Source: Methylomonas sp. AM2-LC (lineage in GTDB: Bacteria; Pseudomonadota; Gammaproteobacteria; Methylococcales; Methylomonadaceae). Taken from it: DNA of 64,000 bases. How positions within the stretch are numbered: the first letter of the stretch is position 1; each line of letters begins with the position of its first letter. The stretch lies in assembly GCF_039904985.1 (NCBI RefSeq), contig NZ_CP157005.1, positions 1,302,001-1,366,000 of the forward strand. Reading direction: 5' to 3'. A program made the translations under genes and the position numbers. The notes below the pieces were generated by a model that made no database searches, was not told where the DNA came from, and saw nothing but the letters and a program-made list of their open reading frames with translations. This document shows, piece by piece, positions 27,264 through 37,880 of this stretch.

Positions 27264-29117
27264 TTAGTTAGGCAGAGCAAACACAGTTAATGTGCCACCC
27301 AGTTTGGTGTAAGAGCTTAAGCTTCTGTAAGCACCAACCGCTCCCAGACCTTCTGAGTTGGTTGATGAAGAACCATCGTCCAGACCAGCAGCGATACCAA
27401 TACCGGCCCAGCCGCCAATACCTGACAGAACGCCTACATATTGTTTACCTTGGAATTCCCAGGTATTTACGTTACCGATGATGCCAGATGGGGTTTTGAA
27501 TTTATATAATTCTTTACCGGTTTTAGCATCAACCGCTTTCAGATAACCTTCCAGAGTGCCGTAGAAAACTACGCCGCCAGCTGTTGCAACAGAGCCAGAC
27601 CATACAGAGAATTGTTCTTTGTTTGACCAAGCAATTTTACCAGTTTTAGCATCATAAGCAGTGAATTGGCCTAAGTTAGTTGTACCGTCTTTTTTACCAG
27701 TGATGGCGTCAGCGCCAGCAGGCATCATAGACAGTGTTGCACCCACATAAGGTTGACCAGCTGTATAGGTTACTTCAAATGGTTCGTACTCCATGCACAA
27801 ATGGTTGCCTGAAATATAGAACAAGCCTGTTTGTGGAGAGTAAGAAACTGGTTGTTGGTTTTTAGAGCCTAATGCAGCAGGGCATGTACCTACAGTATTA
27901 ACGTCTTCACCATGCGCTTCTGTACTAAATTCTGGCACTACTTCTGGGCGACCAGTTTTCAGATCAACATGGCTAGCCCAGTTGACAGATTTGTCGAATT
28001 TTTCAGCAACCAATAATTCGCCAGTTTCACGGTCTAAAGTGTAACCAAAGCCGTTACGGTCAAAATGCACGATAGTTTTGTGTAATTTGCCTTTAACTTC
28101 TTGGTCAACCAGAACAGTTTCGTTGATACCATCATAATCCCACTCGTCGTGTGGAGTCATTTGGTATACCCACTTAACTTCGCCAGTGTCTGCATCACGA
28201 GCCCACAATGACATGGACCATTTATTGTCACCTGGACGTTGAACAGGGTTCCAAGTTGAAGGGTTGCCTGAGCCGTAATAAACCAAGTTCAGTTTAGGGT
28301 CGTAGCTATACCAGCCCCAAGTTGTACCGCCACCAATTTTCCATTGGTCGCCTTTCCAAGTACTAGTACCAGAATCTGTACCAACTACTTGTGTTTTTCC
28401 ATCTTTCCAGGCAGTAGTTTTAGTTGGATTAATCAGAGTGTCTTTGTCTGGACCCATACTGTAACCTTTCCAATCCAGCTGGCCAGTACGAATATTGTAT
28501 GCAGCCAAAAAGCCACGTACGCCAAACTCACCACCTGAAATACCTGTGATAACTTTGTCTTTAACTACAATAGGTGCGTTGGTGTTGGTCATACCCAATT
28601 TAGGGTCGCCGTTTTGTACGCTCCATACGCGTTTGCCGGTTTTTGCATCTAATGCAGTTAAAACTGTATCAGATTGTTGTAAGAAAATTTTGCCATCCCC
28701 ATATGCTAATCCACGGTTAACCGTGTCGCAACACATTACAGGAATGGTGACGTCGGCGTCCATGGTTGGGGTAAATTCCCAAAGCACTGCTTTGGTATTT
28801 TGATCGATTGCGTAAACTGTGTTTGGAAACGGAGTGTGGATGTACAGAACACCGTTAACAACTAAAGGTCCGCCTTCGTGACCACGTAAAACACCAGTTG
28901 AAAAAGACCAAGCTGGTTGCAGGGTTTTAACGTTTTGAGTATTGATTTGCGACAGTTTGCTGTAACGAGTGCCGGCGTAATCACCGCCCCAAGATGCCCA
29001 GTTTGCAGGGTCTTGTGTCAATTTTTCAAGGTCGCTGTTAGCAGTAGATACAGTGGGTGCAGCAAGTAAAGTAGCTACAGTCGAAGCAAGCAGCCAGTTT
29101 TTTACAGGCTTCTTCAT
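27264..29117 (-). CDS. xoxF: Lanthanide-dependent methanol dehydrogenase, PQQ-type
   Basis: A 617-residue PQQ quinoprotein that oxidises methanol in the periplasm. Signal peptide [26 protein letters not shown]. Seen in the sequence: repeated beta-propeller tryptophan motifs ([26 protein letters not shown]), the vicinal disulfide [10 protein letters not shown] (about residue 130) and [12 protein letters not shown] (about 322-330). In that block the catalytic aspartate is followed two residues later by a second aspartate, the lanthanide-ligand signature of XoxF; calcium-type MxaF has alanine there. An AGGAGGAAACAT site precedes the ATG, indicating strong translation. The upstream leader is structured. 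No mxaFI genes are in the window. Confidence 0.95.
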   Translation of the reverse strand: MKKPVKNWLLASTVATLLAAPTVSTANSDLEKLTQDPANWASWGGDYAGTRYSKLSQINTQNVKTLQPAWSFSTGVLRGHEGGPLVVNGVLYIHTPFPNTVYAIDQNTKAVLWEFTPTMDADVTIPVMCCDTVNRGLAYGDGKIFLQQSDTVLTALDAKTGKRVWSVQNGDPKLGMTNTNAPIVVKDKVITGISGGEFGVRGFLAAYNIRTGQLDWKGYSMGPDKDTLINPTKTTAWKDGKTQVVGTDSGTSTWKGDQWKIGGGTTWGWYSYDPKLNLVYYGSGNPSTWNPVQRPGDNKWSMSLWARDADTGEVKWVYQMTPHDEWDYDGINETVLVDQEVKGKLHKTIVHFDRNGFGYTLDRETGELLVAEKFDKSVNWASHVDLKTGRPEVVPEFSTEAHGEDVNTVGTCPAALGSKNQQPVSYSPQTGLFYISGNHLCMEYEPFEVTYTAGQPYVGATLSMMPAGADAITGKKDGTTNLGQFTAYDAKTGKIAWSNKEQFSVWSGSVATAGGVVFYGTLEGYLKAVDAKTGKELYKFKTPSGIIGNVNTWEFQGKQYVGVLSGIGGWAGIGIAAGLDDGSSSTNSEGLGAVGAYRSLSSYTKLGGTLTVFALPN

Positions 29118-29146
29118 ATGTTTCCTCCTGGTAATCTGTTGATGAG

Positions 29147-29252
29147 ACAGAGTACGATTTTATGTTGTTAAGACTAATATTAGTTTTATGCTCTGTTTGG
29201 ATGGCTATCTTTTAGGGCTGTTTCGGCATTCGCCGAGGGCATTGGATAGCCA
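29147..29252 (-). promoter_or_regulatory. Structured 5' leader of xoxF
   Basis: Two helices can form in the predicted xoxF leader. The first is TGGCTATC / GATAGCCA (29245-29252 with 29202-29209) enclosing an inner stem TCGGC-GAAT-GCCGA (29223-29236). The second is ACAGAG / CTCTGT (29191-29196 with 29147-29152) enclosing the palindrome ACTAATATTAGT (29173-29184). I do not recognise it as a described riboswitch. Confidence 0.45.
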
Positions 29253-29264
29253 CACCAGATGCGT

Positions 29265-29293
29265 AAATTGAAGTATTTTCGCTTAAAAGTCAA
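29265..29293 (-). promoter_or_regulatory. Candidate xoxF promoter
   Basis: On the minus strand a good -35 box TTGACT (29288-29293) lies 17 bases before a weak -10 box CAATTT (29265-29270). Transcription would start just ahead of the structured leader. Confidence 0.3.
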
Positions 29294-29543
29294 CCATAAA
29301 AAGGGCAATAAATACTGCGCGTAAAATAATGCTAAGCCAAATAGCGACTTATGTAAGGGATGTGTGTGATTTACATATTAGAAGGCTTCATAAAACTGTA
29401 GTAAAAAACAGATGTTGCACTATAAATGCATATCGATTTTTTTAAGAACAGATAAAAAATAAGATTAATTTGGGTGTTAGTTTTTGGGTTTAAATGATGA
29501 GTCTATTTTCTGTTGGAAGCAGACTTTTAGATTAGAAATTACC

Positions 29544-29571
29544 AGCAGAGGATGTGAAACCAACCTCTGCT
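29544..29571 (-). terminator. Hairpin downstream of eda
   Basis: AGCAGAGG and CCTCTGCT form a perfect 8-bp stem with a 12-nt loop, about 50 bases after the eda stop. No U run follows on the minus strand. Confidence 0.45.
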
Positions 29572-29618
29572 AGTATCCAGAAAACCAAAACTCAGGTGTA
29601 ACTAATCTAAAATAGATA

Positions 29619-30251
29619 TTACTGCTTTTTTAATGCAGTAGCTTCAGCTGCACGGCGGGTAATTTCAGCCCAATCGCCTGCATCAACTAACTCAGCTGGA
29701 GCCATCCATGAGCCACCAACGCAAGCAACATTGCTTAATGCTAAATAATCCGGTGCATTTTTCGGATTAACTCCACCAGTGGGGCAAAACGTTACTTGTG
29801 GCAGTGGGCCGCCAAGTGATTTTAACATGGGAATGCCGCCAGCTGCTTCAGCGGGGAAAAACTTCATAGCAGTAATTCCCTTATCCAGTAGCCGCATGAC
29901 TTCGCTGGGCGTGATAACGCCTGGTAAAATAGGTACGCCAGAGGCTAATGCAGCCGTTAGCAGACTGTCCGTTATGCCAGGGCTGACAATAAACTCAGCA
30001 CCTGCTTCCAGTGCTTGATCCAAGGTTTTTGTATTGATAATAGTACCAGCACCCACTATCGCACCCGGCACTTCTGCTTTGATGCGACGAATCGCTTCTA
30101 GTGCAACAGGAGTCCTTAAGGTAATTTCCAATACTTTTAAACCGCCCTCAACCAGCGCTCGTGCCAATGGGACTGCTTGATCAAGTTGGTTTATCACCAT
30201 TACCGGCATAACGGGTGAAGTTGTCATTACTTCCTTAATTGATACACTCAT
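29619..30251 (-). CDS. eda: KDPG aldolase (Entner-Doudoroff)
   Basis: A 210-residue class I aldolase that splits 2-keto-3-deoxy-6-phosphogluconate into pyruvate and glyceraldehyde-3-phosphate. The base glutamate lies in [17 protein letters not shown], and the Schiff-base lysine in [16 protein letters not shown]. The phosphate site is [16 protein letters not shown]. Length is normal for the family. It follows edd after 24 bases, forming an edd-eda pair that completes the Entner-Doudoroff route together with zwf and pgl upstream. Confidence 0.95.
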   Translation of the reverse strand: MSVSIKEVMTTSPVMPVMVINQLDQAVPLARALVEGGLKVLEITLRTPVALEAIRRIKAEVPGAIVGAGTIINTKTLDQALEAGAEFIVSPGITDSLLTAALASGVPILPGVITPSEVMRLLDKGITAMKFFPAEAAGGIPMLKSLGGPLPQVTFCPTGGVNPKNAPDYLALSNVACVGGSWMAPAELVDAGDWAEITRRAAEATALKKQ

Positions 30252-30275
30252 TTTAAATTCTCTTTATAGTTATAA

Positions 30276-32096
30276 TTAATCAACAAAAAACAAATTGGTT
30301 GCTCCGGTTTCGGCTGACGAAGCATTGGCGCGAAAAGCACCAAATAGTTCACGCCCCATACCAAAATGATGATTTTTTGCAGAGTTTAATATGGGAACTC
30401 GTGCATCAAACTCAGTTTGATCAATTAAGACATTGACTTCGCCTGTTTGAGTGTTGAGGGAAATTACATCGCCATTCTGTACCTTGGTCAACGGGCCACC
30501 ATCTATGCATTCTGGACACATATGAATTGCGGAAGGCACTTTTCCAGAGGCCCCCGACATTCTGCCGTCTGTAATGAGAGCTACTTTAAAGCCTCTGTCT
30601 TGCAACACACCAAGAGGGGGGGTCAATTTATGCAGTTCTGGCATGCCATTCGCTTTTGGCCCTTGAAAGCGCAGTACCACAATACAATCTTTTTCCAGTT
30701 CACCACGTTTAAAGGCCGCAACTACATCATCCTGATCATCGAATACAACGGCAGGTGCCGTTACTACTTGGTGTTGTTCGGCAACAGCTGATATTTTTGA
30801 TACGCCACGACCTAAATTACCATGAATAACATGTAAACCACCACCGGCTGCAAACGGTTGCGAGACTGAGCTAATGACGGTGTTGTCCAGTGCTTTATCT
30901 GGGCAATCACGCCAGAGTAGTTGGCCGTCGCTTAGATAGGGTTCCTGGCAATATTGTGTCATGCCCGAATGGTTGCCTATAGTTAAAATGTCTTCGTGTA
31001 ACAAGCCATTACGCAATAGCTCTGCTATCAATACACCCATGCCACCCGCCGCTTGAAAATGATTAATGTCAGCAGAGCCATTTGGATAAATTTTGGTTAG
31101 CAATGGGATGATTTTTGACAACTTATCGAAATCGTCCCAGTTAATTAAGATGCCCGCAGCACGGGCAATAGCTATTAAATGTATAGTGTGATTGGTAGAG
31201 CCGCCTGTAGCTAGTAAGCCAATGATGGCATTGATGATGGCTTTTTCGTCAATGGCATGGGCTATAGGTCGAAAATCATTGCCAAGTGCAGTGAATTTCA
31301 ATGCTTGTTGAGCAGCTGCTTTGGTTAACTCGTCTCTTAGTGGAGTATTAGGGTTGATGAAAGAGCTGCCCGGTAGGTGCAAGCCCATAATCTCGACCAT
31401 CATTTGATTGCTGTTAGCCGTGCCGTAGAACGTACAAGTACCTGGGCTGTGATAGGATTGTGATTCAGATTCTAACAGTTCTTTGCGTCCAACTTTTCCT
31501 TCCGCGTAGAGTTGTCGAATACGCACTTTCTCCTTATTCGGCAAGCCGCTTGGCATTGGGCCGGCAGGCACAAAAACCGCTGGTAGATGACCAAAGCTGA
31601 GTGCGCCTATCAATAAACCCGGTACGATTTTATCGCAAACACCTAAGTATAAAGCGGCATCAAACATATTGTGGCTAAGGCTGACGGCAGTGGAGAGAGC
31701 AATTACATCGCGACTAAACAGCGATAATTCCATTCCAGGTTGACCTTGGGTTACACCATCGCACATGGCTGGTACGCCACCAGCAAATTGAGCAACACCT
31801 CCGGCATCGTGGATGGCTTGTTTAATAATTGCCGGATAATCTTTGTAAGGCTCGTGTGCGGATAACATATCATTGTAGGCGGAGATTATTGCAACATTAG
31901 GTTTTTGACCTTGCGCAAGATCTTGTTTCTCGCCAGTGCCGCAGGCTGCAAAGCCGTGGGCCAGATTGCCACATGCCAGTTTGGCACGGTACGGGCCTTT
32001 GTCAATACTGTCAGCTACTCTTGCTAAATAAGCGGTGCGTGTGGTGTGGCTACGTTCCTTTATGGTAGTAGTCACATTTTCTAATACTGGATGCAT
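30276..32096 (-). CDS. edd: Phosphogluconate dehydratase
   Basis: A 606-residue IlvD/Edd-family [4Fe-4S] dehydratase converting 6-phosphogluconate to KDPG. Cluster and substrate motifs visible: [63 protein letters not shown] and [22 protein letters not shown]. These cysteines and the [11 protein letters not shown] block separate Edd from dihydroxyacid dehydratase. It is the first gene of the edd-eda unit; 450 non-coding bases separate it from pgl, so it probably has its own promoter. Confidence 0.95.
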   Translation of the reverse strand: MHPVLENVTTTIKERSHTTRTAYLARVADSIDKGPYRAKLACGNLAHGFAACGTGEKQDLAQGQKPNVAIISAYNDMLSAHEPYKDYPAIIKQAIHDAGGVAQFAGGVPAMCDGVTQGQPGMELSLFSRDVIALSTAVSLSHNMFDAALYLGVCDKIVPGLLIGALSFGHLPAVFVPAGPMPSGLPNKEKVRIRQLYAEGKVGRKELLESESQSYHSPGTCTFYGTANSNQMMVEIMGLHLPGSSFINPNTPLRDELTKAAAQQALKFTALGNDFRPIAHAIDEKAIINAIIGLLATGGSTNHTIHLIAIARAAGILINWDDFDKLSKIIPLLTKIYPNGSADINHFQAAGGMGVLIAELLRNGLLHEDILTIGNHSGMTQYCQEPYLSDGQLLWRDCPDKALDNTVISSVSQPFAAGGGLHVIHGNLGRGVSKISAVAEQHQVVTAPAVVFDDQDDVVAAFKRGELEKDCIVVLRFQGPKANGMPELHKLTPPLGVLQDRGFKVALITDGRMSGASGKVPSAIHMCPECIDGGPLTKVQNGDVISLNTQTGEVNVLIDQTEFDARVPILNSAKNHHFGMGRELFGAFRANASSAETGATNLFFVD

Positions 32097-32550
32097 AAGG
32101 CTCCTGAGCTATGTAGAGGGAAATAATTTGTGCGCCAATTTAATTATTTTTTGAATCAAGAGTAAAGAATTATGCGCGTTTAACCCACTTGTGAAGAGGT
32201 GAAAATGTTTTCAGGTTGTGGATATATAGGTATAAAAGCACGAACTCCTAAACCAAAACCAATTTTATGCAGTTCTAAAAATAGCAAGTCTACTATACAT
32301 TATTACTGTTGAAGTTTGGCTACTTTTAAGTATATTGTCAGAATGTAACAGAATGCGAAAATATTCAGGCTGGCTAAGCTTTATCTGCCATAAATTGCTT
32401 AGTTAGTTGAGTATTGTTAAGAAATATAATTTAAAGGATAGTGAGTAGTTGTTATTTAACTAATCACTCTATCCTCTGCCAGATGTGTCGGCATCAACAG
32501 CACAGAGGCTAGTGCAGAGGAAGAGATGTAATCTAGTTTTTACTTTATGC
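32097..32550. other. Intergenic region between pgl and edd
   Basis: The right part carries two stacked hairpins downstream of pgl: CCTCTGC...GCAGAGG (32472-32520) and the imperfect GGATAG...CTATCC stem (32437-32474). The left part must hold the edd promoter. No gene is supported. Confidence 0.45.
32437..32520 (-). terminator. Stacked hairpins downstream of zwf-pgl
   Basis: CCTCTGC (32474 region) pairs with GCAGAGG (32514-32520); further on, GGATAG-TGA-GTAGTT pairs with AACTA-ATCACT-CTATCC with small bulges. Together they probably end the zwf-pgl transcript. Confidence 0.4.
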
Positions 32551-33276
32551 TTAGGGTGCCCAATACAGTTCTACAGGTACCTTTTCCTGATGTAGTAAGC
32601 CTCGTATAGGTAATTCCTCAATTGGACCTGGTTTCATGGCCTGCTCAAACACAGCCAGTTTGTCTTCTCCAGTCAAAAGAATAATCAGGCGTTCACATTT
32701 TAATAAGGCTGACAAAGTTAAAGTCAGTCGTTCTGTATTCGCACCAGTAACAGCGCTTTGTTTGGCAACTATAGCGGCAGTAATCTGCTCAGATTCCATT
32801 TTTAGTGCTGTATTTAGACCTTTAGCGCCAGGAAATAATGAAGCAGTGTGACCGTCTATACCCATGCCTACGATCGCTACAGTAAAGGGTTGCGGTAGAG
32901 TTCGGTAACGACTTTCTGTTTGGCTCTGTCCTTTATTTGCTCGATCATCGGTGGTTTTCATGCCAAAAAATGTGGCTGCCTTGGCGTTATTGATTAGCAA
33001 GCTGCGTTTGATTAACGCTTCATTGCTAGCTGGGTTTTGCTGATCGACCCAGCGTTCGTCCACTAAAGCTACTTTAATTTTTTTCCAGGCCAATTCAGCT
33101 TTAGACAAAGATTCATAAAGGGGAACTGGTGTGCTGCCGCCAGACACGAATAATGTCGCTGAGCCGTTTTTGCTAAGCGATTCGGACAAAATATCGTGAC
33201 ATTCGGCTGTTAGCGCCGTAAACAAATGAGTACGATGCTCAAAGTGAAATTCTCTAACCATAACAGTATTTCTCAA
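32551..33276 (-). CDS. pgl: 6-phosphogluconolactonase
   Basis: A 241-residue DevB/NagB-fold hydrolase that opens 6-phosphogluconolactone. Motifs: ATLFVSGGSTPVPLYESLSKAELAWKKIKVALVDERWVDQQNPASNEALI, then AIVGMGIDGHTASLFPGAKGL with the catalytic histidine, and LTLTLSALLKCERLIILLTGEDK. Normal length for the family. ATG at 33276 or Met5 (33264), the latter leaving VREFHFEH; the two genes zwf and pgl are 15 bases apart, so the pair is one unit. Confidence 0.94.
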   Translation of the reverse strand: MRNTVMVREFHFEHRTHLFTALTAECHDILSESLSKNGSATLFVSGGSTPVPLYESLSKAELAWKKIKVALVDERWVDQQNPASNEALIKRSLLINNAKAATFFGMKTTDDRANKGQSQTESRYRTLPQPFTVAIVGMGIDGHTASLFPGAKGLNTALKMESEQITAAIVAKQSAVTGANTERLTLTLSALLKCERLIILLTGEDKLAVFEQAMKPGPIEELPIRGLLHQEKVPVELYWAP

Positions 33277-33291
33277 AAATCTAAGCAGAAT

Positions 33292-34758
33292 TTATTCTTC
33301 CCAGCCGCGACCATCGCGAGCTAGAAGAGCAACAGAAGCTAAGGGTCCCCAGCTACCAGCTGGATAAGCTTTAGGCGTGATGCGGTTTTTTGACCATGCT
33401 GATTGGATAGAATCTATCCAAATCCAGGCTTGTTCAATTTCTTCGCGACTTAAAAATAAAGTGGTATTGCCACGTAACGCTTCTAGAATTAATTTTTCAT
33501 AACCACCAAAAATACGGCTATTTTTGAAAGTTTCAGAAAAACTTAAATCTAGTTTGGTATGTTGTAACTTAATATTGCCATCAATACCCGGTACCTTATT
33601 TAACATCATGATTTCCACGCCTTCATTGGGTTGTAAGTGGATAACCAGTTTATTGGCAGGTAGGCTTCGAAAGCTGTCCTTAAATATATTGTGCGGCAAT
33701 TGTTTGAAGTTTACGACGATTTCCGTACGCTTGTTGGGGGTGCGTTTGCCAGTGCGCATATAAAATGGCACGCCAGCCCAGCGCCAGTTGTCTATATCAG
33801 CACGAATGGCAACAAATGTTTCAGTGGTGCTACTGGTATTGGCTCCCGTTTCTTCAAGATAGCCTGGTACTGCCTTGCCGTTAATATAACCGCTGCTATA
33901 TTGACCTCGCACGGTTTTCTCTTCGACATTTCGTTCGGTAATTGGTCGTAGTGCTTTAAGTACTTTGATTTTTTCACTATGGATGCTTTCAGCCGATAAA
34001 TCCGCCGGTGGCTCCATTGCTACAAAAGTTAGGATTTGTAACAGATGGTTTTGTAACATGTCACGCAACTGGCCTGTTTTATCAAAATACTCCCAGCGAC
34101 CTTCAATTCCTATGTCTTCGCCCACAGTAATTTGAATATGATCGATAGTATTATGGTTCCAGTTGGTCGTGAAAATGGAATTGGCGAAGCGCAGAGCTAA
34201 TAAATTGAGTACAGTCTCTTTCCCAAGATAATGGTCAATGCGGTAAACTTGATCCTCGTGAAAAACTTCGGCAACCACATCGTTAATTTCTTTGGAGGAA
34301 GGCAAGTCATGACCAATAGGTTTTTCCATGATCAAGCGTGTGTCTGCATTGACAACTCCACTACTTTGTAGACCATGGCAAATGTTTTTAAACAAAAACG
34401 GTGCCACAGCAAGATAGTTGACCATAATGCGTTGCTCAGGGTCCAACACTCCGGCCAGTTGTTTATACTGTTCTGGCTGTGTAAGATCTATTTTTAAATA
34501 AGATAGGCGTTGTGAAAATTTTTGCCAAATAGTCTCGTCTATCTCATGGTTTAAGAAAGCCAGTAGGCTTGTATGGGCAATTCCAATAAAACTTTCGTTA
34601 CTTTCGTCCAGCCTGTCTACACCTACAATACGGGTATCAGGTTCCAGAAGATTATGTTTTTCCAGGCGATATAAGCAAACCAATAGTTTACGTTTTGATA
34701 AATCACCTAGAGCGCCGTATATGACCAGATCGCAGGGTTTAAATGTTGTGTTTGTCAT
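33292..34758 (-). CDS. zwf: Glucose-6-phosphate 1-dehydrogenase
   Basis: A 488-residue enzyme oxidising glucose-6-phosphate to the lactone with NADP(H). Nucleotide motif near the start is IYGALGDLSKRKLL, as in the enterobacterial form (GAKGDLARRKL). The catalytic block is YRIDHYLGKETVLNLLALRFAN (about residues 170-192), followed by EDIGIEGRWEYFDKTGQLRDMLQNHLLQIL. Length matches E. coli Zwf (491). First gene of the zwf-pgl unit and the entry to the oxidative pentose phosphate and Entner-Doudoroff routes. Confidence 0.96.
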   Translation of the reverse strand: MTNTTFKPCDLVIYGALGDLSKRKLLVCLYRLEKHNLLEPDTRIVGVDRLDESNESFIGIAHTSLLAFLNHEIDETIWQKFSQRLSYLKIDLTQPEQYKQLAGVLDPEQRIMVNYLAVAPFLFKNICHGLQSSGVVNADTRLIMEKPIGHDLPSSKEINDVVAEVFHEDQVYRIDHYLGKETVLNLLALRFANSIFTTNWNHNTIDHIQITVGEDIGIEGRWEYFDKTGQLRDMLQNHLLQILTFVAMEPPADLSAESIHSEKIKVLKALRPITERNVEEKTVRGQYSSGYINGKAVPGYLEETGANTSSTTETFVAIRADIDNWRWAGVPFYMRTGKRTPNKRTEIVVNFKQLPHNIFKDSFRSLPANKLVIHLQPNEGVEIMMLNKVPGIDGNIKLQHTKLDLSFSETFKNSRIFGGYEKLILEALRGNTTLFLSREEIEQAWIWIDSIQSAWSKNRITPKAYPAGSWGPLASVALLARDGRGWEE

Positions 34759-35033
34759 GGTTTAAGCTATTTAGTGATGACTGATCAGCGATAATAGAAA
34801 AATGAAGAGTGATTTGATCGGCAAAAGTTCAGAATATGATTGTAAGGCACTCCATTATAATGTTCCACAGGGCCTGGGAACAAGCTAAGAAAGGATTGTT
34901 ATGTTAAAAAAAACGGATTTTGGTAAATTTTAGGGCAATAACGTCAGTAAAATTTAATCCAGTAGGCTCTTTATAGTTCATGTGTCAGTCTGCTGTCTTA
35001 GTTTTAATTATAGTTTTTTCCATGTACTCTTAA

Positions 35034-37607
35034 CTACTTTGCTTTTTTTACTAATAATTTTAGTTTGTATAAAACTTCTAAAGCCTGCTTAGGACTAAAA
35101 TTGTCAGGATCGATGTCATCCAAAAAGTAAACTGCCGGGTGGCATTCCTGGCTAGAAAACAAGTCTAGCTGGTTGATCTCACGTTGATTGCTCTGATCAA
35201 CATAAGCCAGATTTTCCAATTGTTGTAATTTGTTTTTTGCTTTTGCGATAACCACTTGTGGAACACCTGCCAGAGCAGCAACCTGCAGGCCATAACTTTG
35301 ATTGGCAGGCCCGTCTTTAATTGCATGTAGAAAAACGATTTTGTCACCGTGTTCCATGGCGTCCAAATGAATATTGCGAATGGTGCTTTGTTCTTCTGCC
35401 AGTGTGGTCAGTTCGAAATAATGCGTAGCAAACAAGGTAAACGCCATAGTGTGATGAGCCAGGTAATCAGCACACGCCCAAGCCAAAGATAAGCCGTCAA
35501 AGGTACTAGTGCCGCGACCAATTTCGTCCATCAGTATTAGGCTATTACGGGTGGCATTGTGCAGAATGTTGGCAGTTTCTGACATTTCCACCATAAAGGT
35601 CGAGCGGCCACTGGCTAAATCGTCTGAGGCACCAATGCGGGTAAAGATTTTATCAATGGGGCCACAGTGCATTGATTGAGCAGGAACATAACAGCCAATA
35701 TGCGCAAGGATAACGATTAGTGCTGCTTGGCGCATATACGTTGATTTGCCTCCCATATTGGGGCCGGTAATGATCAGCATGCGCTTTTCGTCGCAAAAAC
35801 TTAGATCGTTGGCCACGAAAGGTATACTGGATAATTGTTCTACTACCAAATGTCGACCGGCCACAATATTTAGTCCTGGTTCCTGGCTGAGATGCGGCGG
35901 GTTTAAATTAAGGGTATCGGCACGTTCAGAAAAATTGACTAAAACATCCAGCTCGGCCAAAGCAGAGGCGCAAAGTTGTAAGTCATGAAGAGAAGCGGAT
36001 AAGCGGGTTAGTAAGTCCTCATATAGAGCTTTTTCAAAGGACAGTGATTTTTCTCGGGCGCTTAGTACTTTATCTTCAAAACTTTTTAATTCTGGGGTGA
36101 TATACCGTTCTGCGCCTTTTAGCGTTTGTTTGCGTGTGTAATGCGCGGGTACTTTGTCGGCTTGAGAGTTGGAAATTTCAATATAATAACCATGTATCCG
36201 ATTGTAATTGATTTTAAGATTGGTAATACCGCTAGATTGGCGTTCCCGTTGCTCCATATCAATTAAAAACTGATCAGCATTTTGACTCAGATTGCGAAGA
36301 TCATCAAGCTCAGGATGGTAGCCGGGCGCGATGACTCCTCCGTCACGTATCAAGACTGGTGGGTTGTCAATAATAGCGCGTTGCAGGAGCATCAATAATT
36401 CGGGTTGTTCTCGCAGTTGTTCCCGCAAGTTTTCCAGGTGGGCATTATCACTATTGGTAAGTAGTGATTGTAATTGTGGCAAAGTAGCCAGCGTATGTCG
36501 CAACACTAACAGGTCACGAGGGCGGGCAGATTTTAAAGCAATCCGTGAGCTGATGCGTTCTATGTCACCTATTTGGCGCAGGCTTTCCTGTACCGTCAAA
36601 TACAAGTGTTTATGCGTAAGGCTGTCAATACAGGCATAGCGGCCGTTGATGACATTATGATCGCGCAGAGGTCTATGTAACCAGCGCCGTAAACAACGAC
36701 TACCCATTGCGGTGACTGTTTTATCCAGTACACCCAATAGAGTAAATTGCATTTGTCCACTGGGATGTGTATCCAGCTCCAGATTACGGCGACTGGCAGC
36801 GTCAAGACAAATGCCATCCTCAATATATTCAACTCGAATGCCTTGAATATGTGGCAGGCTACATTGCTGGGTGTCTCGAATAAATTGCAGTAAACTACCT
36901 GCTGCACAAATGGCCGCGGGTAACTGTTCACAACCATAGCCTTTAAGATCGTGACAATTAAATTGTTTTAGGAGTAATTGTCGGCAACTATCAAGGTCAA
37001 AATGCCAGGGAGGACGTTTACACAAACCTCGACGCTCTTTAAGGGCAATCGGCAATTTATAATTTTCATCATAAAGTAGTTCTGCGGGGTTGAGACGTTC
37101 GATTTCGCTCAATAATTGGGTTTCGTCAGTAAATTGTTGAAGAATAAACTTGCCGCTACCTAGATCAAGACTAGCAATGCCATAGTATTTCTCGAGAGTA
37201 GCCAACGCTACCAGTAGATTATCCTTGCGATCTTCAAGTAATGCTTCGTCAGTTACCGTGCCCGGTGTAACTATACGCATTACTTTACGCTCCACGGGTC
37301 CCTTAGTGGTTGCTGGATCGCCGATTTGTTCGCAAATAGCAATGGATTCGCCTTGTTTGAGTAGGCGAGCAATATAGTTTTCGGCAGCATGATAGGGTAT
37401 GCCTGCCATTGGAATAGGCTGACCCGCTGACTGGCCTCTGGCTGTCAACGTAATGTCGAGCAAATACGCTGCTTTTTTGGCATCGTCGAAAAAAAGTTCG
37501 TAAAAATCACCCATGCGGTAAAAAAGCAGTGTTTCTGGGTGCTGTGCTTTGATGCGAGTGTATTGCTGCATCATGGGGGTAAGTTGCGTTGTATTATGTT
37601 CTGTCAT
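35034..37607 (-). CDS. mutS: DNA mismatch repair protein MutS
   Basis: An 857-residue MutS that recognises mismatches. The N-terminal mismatch-reading motif is in [15 protein letters not shown] (residues about 25-39, with the Phe and Glu of F-x-E). The ATPase domain carries [19 protein letters not shown], then [36 protein letters not shown] and FATHYFELT. Length agrees with E. coli MutS (853). Monocistronic, with 275 non-coding bases between it and zwf, and 273 between it and the divergent pgaB. Confidence 0.97.
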   Translation of the reverse strand: MTEHNTTQLTPMMQQYTRIKAQHPETLLFYRMGDFYELFFDDAKKAAYLLDITLTARGQSAGQPIPMAGIPYHAAENYIARLLKQGESIAICEQIGDPATTKGPVERKVMRIVTPGTVTDEALLEDRKDNLLVALATLEKYYGIASLDLGSGKFILQQFTDETQLLSEIERLNPAELLYDENYKLPIALKERRGLCKRPPWHFDLDSCRQLLLKQFNCHDLKGYGCEQLPAAICAAGSLLQFIRDTQQCSLPHIQGIRVEYIEDGICLDAASRRNLELDTHPSGQMQFTLLGVLDKTVTAMGSRCLRRWLHRPLRDHNVINGRYACIDSLTHKHLYLTVQESLRQIGDIERISSRIALKSARPRDLLVLRHTLATLPQLQSLLTNSDNAHLENLREQLREQPELLMLLQRAIIDNPPVLIRDGGVIAPGYHPELDDLRNLSQNADQFLIDMEQRERQSSGITNLKINYNRIHGYYIEISNSQADKVPAHYTRKQTLKGAERYITPELKSFEDKVLSAREKSLSFEKALYEDLLTRLSASLHDLQLCASALAELDVLVNFSERADTLNLNPPHLSQEPGLNIVAGRHLVVEQLSSIPFVANDLSFCDEKRMLIITGPNMGGKSTYMRQAALIVILAHIGCYVPAQSMHCGPIDKIFTRIGASDDLASGRSTFMVEMSETANILHNATRNSLILMDEIGRGTSTFDGLSLAWACADYLAHHTMAFTLFATHYFELTTLAEEQSTIRNIHLDAMEHGDKIVFLHAIKDGPANQSYGLQVAALAGVPQVVIAKAKNKLQQLENLAYVDQSNQREINQLDLFSSQECHPAVYFLDDIDPDNFSPKQALEVLYKLKLLVKKAK

Positions 37608-37880
37608 AGTTTTTATTTTAACTAAATCTACGCTGATCGTCCGTTCTTAGGTGAAATAAAAGCCAGTGGTCATTATGAAAATGCAAGAATTCGCATGATT
37701 CTGGATTGTTGCTAAAATTAATAGGGTTTGTTGTTAATTAAAAAAATGAATTGAGACATGGCTGGCAAATAAAACCCGCTAAAAAACAGTGTTTCGGTTA
37801 AAATCACAAGCTCAATTCTGGTCTTCTTAACAAACTGATAACCAGCAGTTTCCCGTTTTTTCTCGATTTAATAAATCCAT

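Larger units (their letters stand above)
29118..29618. other. Intergenic region with xoxF control sequences
   Basis: About 500 bases between eda and xoxF (both minus). It holds a hairpin after eda (29544-29571), a long AT-rich section, a candidate promoter for xoxF near 29265-29293 and a structured leader at 29147-29252. Confidence 0.6.
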
